Assembly (NCBI GenBank): GCA_021323855.1
Contig: JAJPKE010000036.1
Location: 1-64,000, forward strand
From: Chloroflexota bacterium
GTDB lineage: Bacteria > Chloroflexota > Ktedonobacteria > Ktedonobacterales > JADMIN01
Length of the DNA stretch: 64,000 bases
Reading direction: 5' to 3'
Made by a program: the position numbers and the translations under genes. The notes beneath the pieces were generated by a model, which was given only the letters and a program-made list of their open reading frames with translations, made no database searches and was not told where the DNA came from. This document shows positions 25,462 through 33,445 of this stretch, piece after piece. Within the stretch, counting starts at the first letter, position 1. Each line of letters starts with the position of its first letter.

Positions 25462-26864
25462 ACAAAACGAAAGGCGAAGCAATGGGCAACGCAACGGCAG
25501 AGCAGTTGTTCGCCGCGCTGGGCGAGCGCATCACCGCCGCAATGGAACGGCTGCGCGTGCCGGGGGTCGCGGTGGGCGTCCTCTTCGAGGGCAACGAGTA
25601 CGTCGCGGGCTATGGCATCACCAGCGTGGACAATCCCTTGCCGGTGAACGGCGACACGCTCTTTCAGATCGGCTCGACCAGCAAAACCGTCACCGCGACG
25701 GCGGCGATGCGTCTGGTGGAGCAAGGCAAGCTGGACCTCGATACGCCGGTGCGCGCCTATCTGCCAGAGCTACGCCTCTCCGATGAATCGGTCGCCGCGC
25801 GAGTTACGCTGCGCCATCTCTTTACGCATACCGGCGGCTGGATTGGTGACTATTTCAACGACTTCGGCAATGGCGACGACGCGCTGGCGAAGATGGTGGC
25901 CGCGATGGAACCGCTGCCACAACTGACGCCGCTCGGTGAAATATGGTCGTATAACAACGCTGGCTTCTATATCGCCGGGCGCGTCCTCGAAGCCGTCACC
26001 GGCAAACCCTATGAAACGGTGATTCAAGAGCTGGTGCTGACACCGCTGGGCATGAAGATGTCGTTCTTCTTCCCCGGCGACCTCATGACCTATCGCTTCG
26101 CCGTCGGCCACAACGAACGCGAGGGCAAGACAGTGGTGGCGCTCCCCTGGCCACTGCCGCGCGCCGCGCATCCCGCCGGTGGCGTCACCTCCACCGTGCG
26201 CGACCAGTTGACCTATGCGCGCTTCCATATGGGCGACGGCACGGCCAGCGATGGCACGCGGCTACTCGCACCGGAGACGATGGCGCTGATGCAAACGCCA
26301 ATTGTGCCCGCCGGCGGCACCACCGAACACATGGGCATCACCTGGATGCTGCGCCATGTGGGCAGCGTGCGCATCGTCGAGCATGGCGGCGCCACCAACG
26401 GCCAGCTTTCCGCCTTCCTGATGGCGCCGGAACGCCAGTTCGCCCTCACCATCCTCACCAACGCCGATACCGGCGGTCAGCTCAACAGTGAGATGGTTAA
26501 ATGGGCGCTTGACCAGTATCTCGCCGCCAGCGACCCGGAGCCGCAGCAGCTTGATATGCCGGAGGAGCAACTGACGGCGTATGCTGGCCGCTACACCAGC
26601 GCCGCCAACGACCTCGATCTCTTCCTGCGCGACGGCGTGCTGATCTTGCAGGATATCCCCAAAGGCGGCTTCCCCACGCCAGATTCGCCGCCGCCGCCAG
26701 CGGACCCGCCGGTGCGGCTGGCGTTCGTTGCCGAGGACCGTGTGCTGGTGCTGGATGAGCCGCTGAAAGACGCCCGCGCCGAATTCCTGCGCGATGCCGA
26801 TGGCAATCTCGTCTGGTTCCGCATCGGCGGGCGTGTCCACAAGCGCATAACTGACGAAAAGTAA
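25458..26864 (+). CDS. Serine hydrolase of the beta-lactamase / class C family
   Basis: A 468-residue beta-lactamase-fold protein. Active-site motifs: S-x-x-K as STSK (Ser73, Lys76), Y-x-N as YNN (Tyr165, Asn167) and a third motif HGG in EHGGATNGQLSAF. After the catalytic domain (about to 365) comes a C-terminal beta-rich extension of about 100 residues, common in esterase-like members. No signal peptide is visible, so it looks cytoplasmic. It is translationally coupled to the upstream nuclease-like gene (ATGA overlap); an alternative start is Met9. Substrate unknown: peptidase, esterase and lactamase are all possible. Confidence 0.88.
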   Translation: MNKTKGEAMGNATAEQLFAALGERITAAMERLRVPGVAVGVLFEGNEYVAGYGITSVDNPLPVNGDTLFQIGSTSKTVTATAAMRLVEQGKLDLDTPVRAYLPELRLSDESVAARVTLRHLFTHTGGWIGDYFNDFGNGDDALAKMVAAMEPLPQLTPLGEIWSYNNAGFYIAGRVLEAVTGKPYETVIQELVLTPLGMKMSFFFPGDLMTYRFAVGHNEREGKTVVALPWPLPRAAHPAGGVTSTVRDQLTYARFHMGDGTASDGTRLLAPETMALMQTPIVPAGGTTEHMGITWMLRHVGSVRIVEHGGATNGQLSAFLMAPERQFALTILTNADTGGQLNSEMVKWALDQYLAASDPEPQQLDMPEEQLTAYAGRYTSAANDLDLFLRDGVLILQDIPKGGFPTPDSPPPPADPPVRLAFVAEDRVLVLDEPLKDARAEFLRDADGNLVWFRIGGRVHKRITDEK

Positions 26865-26902
26865 GCAGAAATCGAAGAAATCCAAGAAATTGAGGTGCTA
26901 CG

Positions 26903-27922
26903 ATGCGGCTGGGATTGGCGCTTGGCTATTGGGGTGGACGACCCACCGACGCGACATCGCTGGTGTTGGAGGCCGAACGGCTCGGCTTCGATTCGATCTG
27001 GACCTCCGAGGCGTATGGCTCAGATGCGCTGACGCCGCTCGCGTGGCTCGGCGCGCTCACCAGCCGCATCAAGCTAGGCAGCGACATCCTGCAAATGCCC
27101 GCGCGCACCCCGGCGATGACCGCTATGTCCGCTGCCACGCTCGATCTGCTCAGCAACGGGCGCGTGCTGCTGGGCCTGGGCGTGTCGGGTCCGCAGGTGG
27201 TGGAGGGCTGGCATGGGCAGCCCTATGGCAAGCCGCTGGTGCGCACCCGCGAATACATCGAGATTCTGCGGACGATCTGGGCGCGCAAAGAGCCGCTGAA
27301 TCATCAGGGCGAGGAGTATCACATTCCCATCGAAGGCGGCACCGGCCTGGGCAAACCGCTCAAACTCACCATTCACCCGTTGCGCCCGCGCATCCCGATT
27401 TATCTGGCGGCGCTCGGTCCGAAAAACGTTGAGCTGGCGGGCGAGATTGCTGACGGCTGGCTGCCAATCTTCTACGCGCCCACCCGCGAGGCAGATTTCC
27501 TCGCCGCGCTGGATGCTGGCCTGGCGAAACGCGACCCTGCCAGCGAGCCATTCGACATCGCGCCGACCGTCAATATCGTGCTGGGCGACGACGTGCAGGC
27601 ATGCCGCGACATGCTTAAGCCGATGCTGGCGCTCTACATCGGTGGCATGGGCGCGCGTGGCAAGAACTTCTACAACGATCTCGCCTGCCGCTATGGCTAC
27701 GAAGCGGCGGCCAAAGAGATTCAAGATCTGTATCTGGATGGCAAGAAGAAAGCGGCGGCAGATGCCGTGCCAGATGATCTGGTAGACGAGGTGGCGCTCT
27801 GTGGCCCGCGCGAACGCATTGCCGAGCGACTGGAACCGTGGAAGAGCTCACGCGCGACAACGTTGATCTGCGGCACGATCCAGCCAGAAGCGTTACAGGT
27901 GATGGCAGAGTTGGTGTTGTAG
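26903..27922 (+). CDS. LLM-class (luciferase-like) F420-dependent oxidoreductase
   Basis: A 339-residue TIM-barrel oxidoreductase of the bacterial-luciferase superfamily. It starts [12 protein letters not shown], with [56 protein letters not shown] and [23 protein letters not shown], which is the standard F420-type LLM pattern. The likely cofactor is F420, with FMN less likely, and the substrate is unknown. ATG at 26903 has GAGGTG upstream, 38 bases after the serine hydrolase, so the three genes 24388-27922 are probably one transcript. Confidence 0.9.
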   Translation: MRLGLALGYWGGRPTDATSLVLEAERLGFDSIWTSEAYGSDALTPLAWLGALTSRIKLGSDILQMPARTPAMTAMSAATLDLLSNGRVLLGLGVSGPQVVEGWHGQPYGKPLVRTREYIEILRTIWARKEPLNHQGEEYHIPIEGGTGLGKPLKLTIHPLRPRIPIYLAALGPKNVELAGEIADGWLPIFYAPTREADFLAALDAGLAKRDPASEPFDIAPTVNIVLGDDVQACRDMLKPMLALYIGGMGARGKNFYNDLACRYGYEAAAKEIQDLYLDGKKKAAADAVPDDLVDEVALCGPRERIAERLEPWKSSRATTLICGTIQPEALQVMAELVL

Positions 27923-28034
27923 TGGCTTCAGCCGCTGTCAGAAGTATAAATGATACTAAATGCAACGTATTACAAACATATACTGGACTTTGGGGGAAAG
28001 ACCGGGTATACTTTTCCCATCACCGAGAGGGATA

Positions 28035-28221
28035 GGCTGATATCTCTCCTCTCTCGTGGAGCGAATGGCGGGCTGATTTCCGCACGAACGCTCAATTTGG
28101 CAACGCGGCTGATTTCGCGGCGCCAGTGGTGGTACAGCGGGCTGATTTTCCGTAGAGCCACCTCGACGACGATCTGAGGCGGATTTTCTCGGTCGCCGGA
28201 CGGCATCGGGAGGCTGATTTC
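28035..28221. repeat. Six-unit periodic repeat with core GGCTGATTTC
   Basis: A 10-bp core recurs at about 28035 (GGCTGATATC), 28071, 28107, 28140, 28178 (GGCGGATTTT) and 28212, spaced 36, 36, 33, 38 and 34 bases. The 23-28 bases between cores share no similarity. On the minus strand one frame gives a peptide with EIS every 11-12 residues, but it lacks an SD and one unit is out of phase. It sits between the convergent ends of the LLM and PQQ genes. Confidence 0.65.
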
Positions 28222-28277
28222 TCCGGGAGCCACTATCTAATCGGGGCAGAGGTACCATCTCTGCCCCATTGATTTGT

Positions 28278-29489
28278 TTACGACAGTGCTGGCGAGGCGT
28301 AGATCATCCCGTTCGCATGGTAGGACCAACCAGGAGCGCCGTCACTCTCACGGAAGGTATAGACGGTTCCACTATCCGAGGCGACAAAGATCGCGCCAAA
28401 TGCCACCGTCGGCGGCGAATCCACCGCGCTATCCAACATTTTGCTCCACATGACCTTGCCGGTCTGCGCGTTCAGCGCATAGAAGCCGCCCCCCTGCCCT
28501 CCGGCATAGACCATATCGCCATCCAGTGTCACCGCTGAGCCGGTTGGCAACGGTGGCTGCGCGGCGTTGCCAGTCGTCGCGTACTTCCAGGCCAGGCTGC
28601 CCGTCTGCGCATTCAGCGCATAGACGGTCTGGTCAGTTGAGCCGATATAGACCATGCCGTCACCGACGGCGGGCGGCGAAATGACGGAGCCAGCCGCCTG
28701 CGAATGCCAGAGTTGGTTGCCGGTCTGCGCATCCACCGCATAGACGGTATAGAAGCCGGACCCACCGACGTATACCACATTGTTCTTTACCACCGGCACA
28801 CCGCCGAGGCCACCGTTTGGCTCAAACTTCCAGCGCAGCGCGCCGCTATTGGCGTCGAGCGCATAGAGGCCCGCGCCGGAGCCGACAAAGACCGTGCCAT
28901 TGACGACGCTTGGTGTCGTATAGAGATGGTCATGTGCGCCAGCCAGCGGCAGCGAGAACACCCAGCGTTGGTGGCCGGTGGCTGCATCCAGCGCGTAGAC
29001 GGCGGCGCCATCGCTATTGACATAGAGCGTCTGTCCAGAGAGCGCGACATAGCCATCATAGCCACTGTTGTCGCTGACACCAACTGTGCGCTGAAATGTC
29101 CAGAGCTTCTGGCCGGTGGTCGCGTTTACCGCATAGACGTTGCCGTCGTCCCCTGCCACATAGACAGCGCCATTCCCCACGGCAGGGATGCCGATGGTAC
29201 CGGCGGTGTTGGTTTGCCAGCGGAGTTTCCCAGTCTCTGCATCCAGCGCAACGAGAAATCCGTCATTGTGCAGGCTCGCGCCTATCGTCGTCGTGACATA
29301 GATGGTGTGCTGCGCCAGCGAAGAGCCGAGCGATACCGTCGGCGTCACTGCTGGCGATTTGTCCTGCTGCGCCGCGCATGCCAGCAACAGGAAGCAGAGC
29401 AGCAGGATGGGCGCGCGGCGCAGATAACGCACCGGAGGCATCTGGTGTGCGCGACCATTGCGGAAATTGCGACAATACCGAGAACTCAT
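28278..29489 (-). CDS. PQQ-type beta-propeller lipoprotein
   Basis: A 403-residue exported protein with a lipoprotein signal (lipobox LLLAC, Cys38). The mature part is a propeller of about eight PQQ-like blades. Each has a repeat of the type VYALDAATGHQRWVFS / VYVGGSGFYTVYAVDAQTG: G-x-V-Y-V-G, then V-Y-A-L-D-A-x-T-G-x-x-x-W. No dehydrogenase residues are evident, so it is more likely a scaffold or binding protein, like BamB-type or YncE-type propellers, than an enzyme. The start is set at ATG 29489; an open frame extends to 29900 but overlaps the divergent regulator gene. It is divergent from the XRE-ATPase regulator. Confidence 0.85.
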   Translation of the reverse strand: MSSRYCRNFRNGRAHQMPPVRYLRRAPILLLCFLLLACAAQQDKSPAVTPTVSLGSSLAQHTIYVTTTIGASLHNDGFLVALDAETGKLRWQTNTAGTIGIPAVGNGAVYVAGDDGNVYAVNATTGQKLWTFQRTVGVSDNSGYDGYVALSGQTLYVNSDGAAVYALDAATGHQRWVFSLPLAGAHDHLYTTPSVVNGTVFVGSGAGLYALDANSGALRWKFEPNGGLGGVPVVKNNVVYVGGSGFYTVYAVDAQTGNQLWHSQAAGSVISPPAVGDGMVYIGSTDQTVYALNAQTGSLAWKYATTGNAAQPPLPTGSAVTLDGDMVYAGGQGGGFYALNAQTGKVMWSKMLDSAVDSPPTVAFGAIFVASDSGTVYTFRESDGAPGWSYHANGMIYASPALS

Positions 29490-29705
29490 AACCCCAATCT
29501 CCCCAACATGCGAGCGTATTTCCGCGATGTTCGAGTCTCGCGGCACCTCGTATTGCGCGCTATTGTGGGCCATCCGCAGGCCATTACGCCAGGAAAAGTA
29601 CGCAATATGACGCGCAATCTGGTGGAAAAAGTGGCGTCTGCCGGGCGTACTATAATGCAGAGACAGAGACGCGAGTAGAGCCGGCTGTCGAATAGGCCTT
29701 CTGGC

Positions 29706-29748
29706 TCCCCTCTCCCGCGCACGGGGGAGGGGCTGGGGGTGGGGGACC
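29706..29748. repeat. Copy 1 of a short palindromic dispersed repeat
   Basis: CCCCTCTCCCGC followed by GGGGGAGGGG, then a GGGGGTGGGGGACC-type tail. It is the same family as 44882-44923, 52259-52304 and 52398-52434. It lies directly upstream of the regulator start and includes G-rich sequence that may serve as SD. Confidence 0.6.
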
Positions 29749-29754
29749 TGACGC

Positions 29755-32496
29755 ATGAATGATGAGACGCCATCCATTACCTTTGCCGCGCGCCTCAAAG
29801 CCGCACGCCGCGCCGCCGGACTCACCCAGGAAGAACTGGCAGCGCGCGCAGGTGTCAGCGTGCGCACGATCAGCGCGCTGGAAAACGGCGGCAAGCACAC
29901 CCCCTATAAAGAGACGGCGCGTTTGCTGGCGGGCGCGCTGCATCTCAGCGTCGAGGACCAGCGGGCGTTCCTGGCCGCCGCACGCCGCGCCAGAGTCACT
30001 CGTTCCATCACCGCCAGCACAAGCACACCTGTGGTACCTGTGAACCGGCCAACCTTGAACCTGCCGCTGCCTGCCACGCCGCTGATTGGGCGCGAAGAGC
30101 AGCTTGCGGCCACCAGCGCCCTGCTGCGCCGCGCGGAGGTGCGCCTGCTCACGCTGAGCGGACCGCCGGGGGTCGGCAAGACACGGCTGGCGCTAGGGCT
30201 GGCAAACGGGCTAGCGGGCGATTTCACTGATGGCGTGTGGTTTGTCGCGCTGGCGCCGCTCGCGTCTCCGGCGCTCGTCGCACCGGCGCTGCTGCGAGCT
30301 ATCGGCATCGCTACCCCTGATAAAAACGCCGAGAACGACGCGCTCCCCACGCTGATTGCGGCGCTGCGCGAGCGACACATGCTGCTGCTGCTCGACAATT
30401 TCGAGCAGCTACTGGCCGCCGCGCCACTGATCGCTGATCTGCTGGCAACCTGCGCTCATATAAAAGTCCTGGTGACGAGCCGCGCGACGCTACGACTGCG
30501 CGGTGAATATGTCGTCGCTGTTCCACCGCTGGCGCTGCCAGACCCCACCCAGCAGTTGCCACTGGATGCGCTGGCGCGGATTCCGGCGGTCCGGCTCTTT
30601 GTGGAGACGGCGCAGCGCACCAGACCGGCGTTCATGCTTACTGAAGGCAATGCGGCGGCGGTGGCCTCGCTCTGCCAGCGGTTGGATGGCCTGCCGCTGG
30701 CGCTGGAGCTGTCGGCGGCGCAGGTCGCCTTGCTCGCGCCGGATGAACTGCCGAAGCATCTCAACCAACATGTGAACCACGTGAACTCACTGGCGCTGCT
30801 CACCAACGGCGCAGCAGACCTGCCGGAGCAACAACAAACGCTGCGGCGGGCGCTCGCCTGGAGCTACAACCTGCTGACACCACAGGAACAGGCGGTCTTT
30901 CAACGGCTGGCGGTCTTTGCCGGTGGCATGTCGTTGGCTGCGGCGCAGGCCGTGTGCTGCGATTGCCTGCCTGCGGAGAAGCCAGACGCGGCGCTGGATA
31001 GGGCGGATATACTGCATGTGCTGCTGTCGCTCGTGAACAAGAGCCTGCTGCTGCGAGATGAGCGCGCGGCGGATGATTCCCCGGATGGGCCACGCCTACG
31101 GATGCTGGAAACCATCCGCGAGTACGCCAGCGAGCAATTGGCAGCCAGCGGAAAAGTGGCGCAGGAAGCGGCGCAGCGTGCCCACGCCAGCTATTATGTG
31201 ACCACCTTCGAGGCGACGGAACACCTCCCAGAGCGGGAGCGCATTGCGCTGTTGCTGCGCTATGAGCGTGATCTCGATAATTTCCGGGCGGCGCTACGCT
31301 GGGCCATGAATAGCACATATCCTGGCGATAGCGAGTTGGGGCTGCGGCTGGCGGCGACGCTCGGCCTGTTCTGGTATGGCGCAGGTCATCTGGATGAGGG
31401 ATTGCGCTGGCTGCGCGGATTACTGGCGCGCGCCGGAGACCTCGATGACCTGAGTGCTGCGGCTGAAGCCACCAATCCAGCGCGGCAGCGCAGCGCGGCT
31501 GTGCGTGGCAAGGCGCTGCACATCGCCGGCTGGATACTGCTTGATCGAGGAGAATACGCGCGCGCCGCGCCGCTGCTGGAACGCAGCATCGCCCTCTATC
31601 GCCAGACTGAGGAGGTGACGGCGCTGGCGGAGACGACGAATCATCTGGGCGTCGTACTCTTGCGGCAGGGAGATGCCGGGCGGGCGGAGACGCTGTTCCA
31701 GGAGGGGCTGGCATTGTACCGGCAGGCGGGTGTGCCGGGCGGCATCGCCCACACGCTGCGTCACCTGGGATGGGTGGCGGCAGAGCGGCGGCAGTATTCG
31801 CTGGCAGAAGCGTACTTTCAGGAGAGCCTGGCGCTGTATCGCTGCCTGGGAGATCAAGGTGGCGTCTCGCGGCTGCTGGACAGCCTGGCCTATCTAGCCT
31901 GCGAGCAACGGGCGTATGGCAGCGCGACCGCTTATCTCATGGAAAATCTGGCGCTGGTGCGGCAGAGCGGCGATCAACACGGCGAAGCCTTTGCGCTGGC
32001 GATGCTTGGGCAGGTAGCCTATGAGCAAGCGGACTATCAGCAGGCGGCAACACTCTGGCGGCAGAGTCTTGCGCTCCATCGCCGCCTGGGGCATCACTAC
32101 ACTGTTGCCTTCCGCCTGCTCTGGCTGGGCAACGTCGAGCGCGAACAAGACCGCTATGCGCAGGCGCTGGACCTGTACGAAGAATCGCTCACGCTCTACC
32201 AGCAGTTAGCGGTGACGGAAGGCGTCATGGCCTGCCTGCATAGTCTGGCGGATAGCGCGAGCCGCCTGGGGCGCGCAGAGCAGGCGGCCTGGCTCTGTAG
32301 CGCAGTCTCGCGGCTCCGCAAAACCACCGGCGCGCCCCATCCGGCAAACTTCACGCGGCTGGTGACGCTCACGCGCCGCGAACTGGGTGATGCCTGCTTC
32401 ACCTCACTCTGGACCGCTGGCAGCGCCCTCACGGCGGAGCAGATCATCACCCGCGCACGGGATATGGCAGCGGAACTGCGCGCCGCCATCTCTTGA
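29755..32496 (+). CDS. XRE-HTH / NTPase / TPR regulator (STAND-type)
   Basis: A 913-residue signal-transduction NTPase. Order: XRE helix-turn-helix (about 8-70, [20 protein letters not shown]); NB-ARC-like NTPase with Walker A GPPGVGKT (136-143), Walker [10 protein letters not shown] (Asp214) and a sensor-like [14 protein letters not shown]; winged-helix-like region with [15 protein letters not shown]; then from about residue 580 a TPR superhelix (repeats with ALYRQTGxxxGxAxxLxxLG). The architecture matches AfsR/GutR-like STAND regulators common in Chloroflexota and Actinobacteria. The TPRs would sense a ligand or partner and ATP hydrolysis would drive assembly. It is divergent from the PQQ lipoprotein, a plausible target. 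An alternative view is a defence-type STAND NTPase, but the DNA-binding N-terminus favours a regulator. Confidence 0.9.
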   Translation: MNDETPSITFAARLKAARRAAGLTQEELAARAGVSVRTISALENGGKHTPYKETARLLAGALHLSVEDQRAFLAAARRARVTRSITASTSTPVVPVNRPTLNLPLPATPLIGREEQLAATSALLRRAEVRLLTLSGPPGVGKTRLALGLANGLAGDFTDGVWFVALAPLASPALVAPALLRAIGIATPDKNAENDALPTLIAALRERHMLLLLDNFEQLLAAAPLIADLLATCAHIKVLVTSRATLRLRGEYVVAVPPLALPDPTQQLPLDALARIPAVRLFVETAQRTRPAFMLTEGNAAAVASLCQRLDGLPLALELSAAQVALLAPDELPKHLNQHVNHVNSLALLTNGAADLPEQQQTLRRALAWSYNLLTPQEQAVFQRLAVFAGGMSLAAAQAVCCDCLPAEKPDAALDRADILHVLLSLVNKSLLLRDERAADDSPDGPRLRMLETIREYASEQLAASGKVAQEAAQRAHASYYVTTFEATEHLPERERIALLLRYERDLDNFRAALRWAMNSTYPGDSELGLRLAATLGLFWYGAGHLDEGLRWLRGLLARAGDLDDLSAAAEATNPARQRSAAVRGKALHIAGWILLDRGEYARAAPLLERSIALYRQTEEVTALAETTNHLGVVLLRQGDAGRAETLFQEGLALYRQAGVPGGIAHTLRHLGWVAAERRQYSLAEAYFQESLALYRCLGDQGGVSRLLDSLAYLACEQRAYGSATAYLMENLALVRQSGDQHGEAFALAMLGQVAYEQADYQQAATLWRQSLALHRRLGHHYTVAFRLLWLGNVEREQDRYAQALDLYEESLTLYQQLAVTEGVMACLHSLADSASRLGRAEQAAWLCSAVSRLRKTTGAPHPANFTRLVTLTRRELGDACFTSLWTAGSALTAEQIITRARDMAAELRAAIS

Positions 32497-32778
32497 CAGG
32501 CCGCCCGCCGCTATGGTACGCTTGCCTGCGTCGGGAAACGACTGGTTCTCTCGTCAAAAGCTGTCCAGAAATAGGGATGGCCCCACGGTGTAATCTGCAC
32601 CATGAGGCCGTTCGATTGCGTCATCTTTTCAGCCTCCCGCAACCAAACCGGATGTTCATCATACGGTATCGCGCTTGGCCTGCGCAACTGCTGTCACTGG
32701 CAGGCAAGGAGCAGATACCACGAGCGACGCGAGGCTCTGAGAGGATGACGTTCACCACAGAAAGGTGAGGTCATCGCT

Positions 32779-33285
32779 ATGCCTCGTAGAACACACGTCA
32801 CTCGCTCACCTCGCTCATCGCGCTCGCCTCGTGTCCTGCATCTCTTAGGTCTGTCGCATCTGCTGCTGTTCTTGTGGCGCTTCCGCATCGGCTGGCGCTA
32901 TGCCCGCTCCTTCACTACTCCCGCTCTTGCTTCTCTGCCGTCCTTCCCACCCGATCCCTGGGATACTCGCCCACCGCTGCCTGACCTCACCGGCTGCACC
33001 CCAGCGCAACGCGAGGCTATCCAGCTTGCCCTCGATTATGGCGTGGTAGCGCACTGCCTGGCGACTCGGACGGCACGTGGCGCGCAGGTGCAACTCTATG
33101 TCGCCTCAGTGGTGGGCTTGGGCCAGCCACACGCTTGCGCCCCGTTGCCTGAATACCGGCTGGGCATGGAGCGGATTGTGCGCGTGGAGGGGCGGCAGCG
33201 CCGTCTGCTCTGTGAGTGCCCATTGGGGCAGCGTGGCCAGCCCTGCGCCCATGTCGGCGCGACGTTGGTGCAGGTGTTGCGCTAG
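32779..33285 (+). CDS. Small SWIM zinc-finger protein
   Basis: A 168-residue protein. The C-terminus has a compact C-x-C...C-x-H motif, LLCECPLGQRGQPCAHVGATL, the SWIM zinc-finger signature. Ahead of it is a beta-rich stretch (ARGAQVQLYVASVVGLG, RIVRVEGRQRR), as in SWIM proteins, where the finger is preceded by strands. The N-terminal 45 residues are basic (SPRSSRSPR). SWIM fingers bind DNA or protein partners and often accompany SNF2 helicases; none is adjacent here. SD GAGGT precedes the ATG. The remaining domain is unknown. Confidence 0.7.
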   Translation: MPRRTHVTRSPRSSRSPRVLHLLGLSHLLLFLWRFRIGWRYARSFTTPALASLPSFPPDPWDTRPPLPDLTGCTPAQREAIQLALDYGVVAHCLATRTARGAQVQLYVASVVGLGQPHACAPLPEYRLGMERIVRVEGRQRRLLCECPLGQRGQPCAHVGATLVQVLR

Positions 33286-33302
33286 GCAACAAGAGCGAGC
33301 CA

Positions 33303-33434
33303 GCGAATAAATTCGCGCCTGGATGGCCTGCGGGCCGCGAAACCTGCCTCCGCAGGTTGGGAACAGGCATGCCTATCCCTAGTCCGCGCAGGCGGACTTG
33401 GCGGCTGAAAGCCATCCAGGCGCGGTTTCAACCG
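33303..33434. repeat. Palindrome-cluster element (five dyads in 130 bp)
   Basis: An outer 14-bp perfect inverted repeat (CGCGCCTGGATGGC at 33314-33327 and its complement at 33411-33424) encloses two small hairpins: AACCTGC/GCAGGTT at 33341-33358 and AGTCCGC/GCGGACT at 33381-33398. It is flanked by GCGAAT/ATTCGC (33303-33316) and CGGTT/AACCG (33423-33434). This folded architecture resembles the multi-hairpin intergenic repeats of other free-living bacteria. It lies between convergent genes. Confidence 0.75.
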
Positions 33435-33445
33435 CCGGCCCTTTC

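Noticed and set aside
28035-28221. CRISPR array
   Set aside because: Only a 10-base core is shared and the last units vary in spacing; no cas genes nearby.
28704-29678. Long plus-strand frame antisense to the PQQ propeller
   Set aside because: It mirrors the propeller repeats in the complementary frame; no SD or family match.
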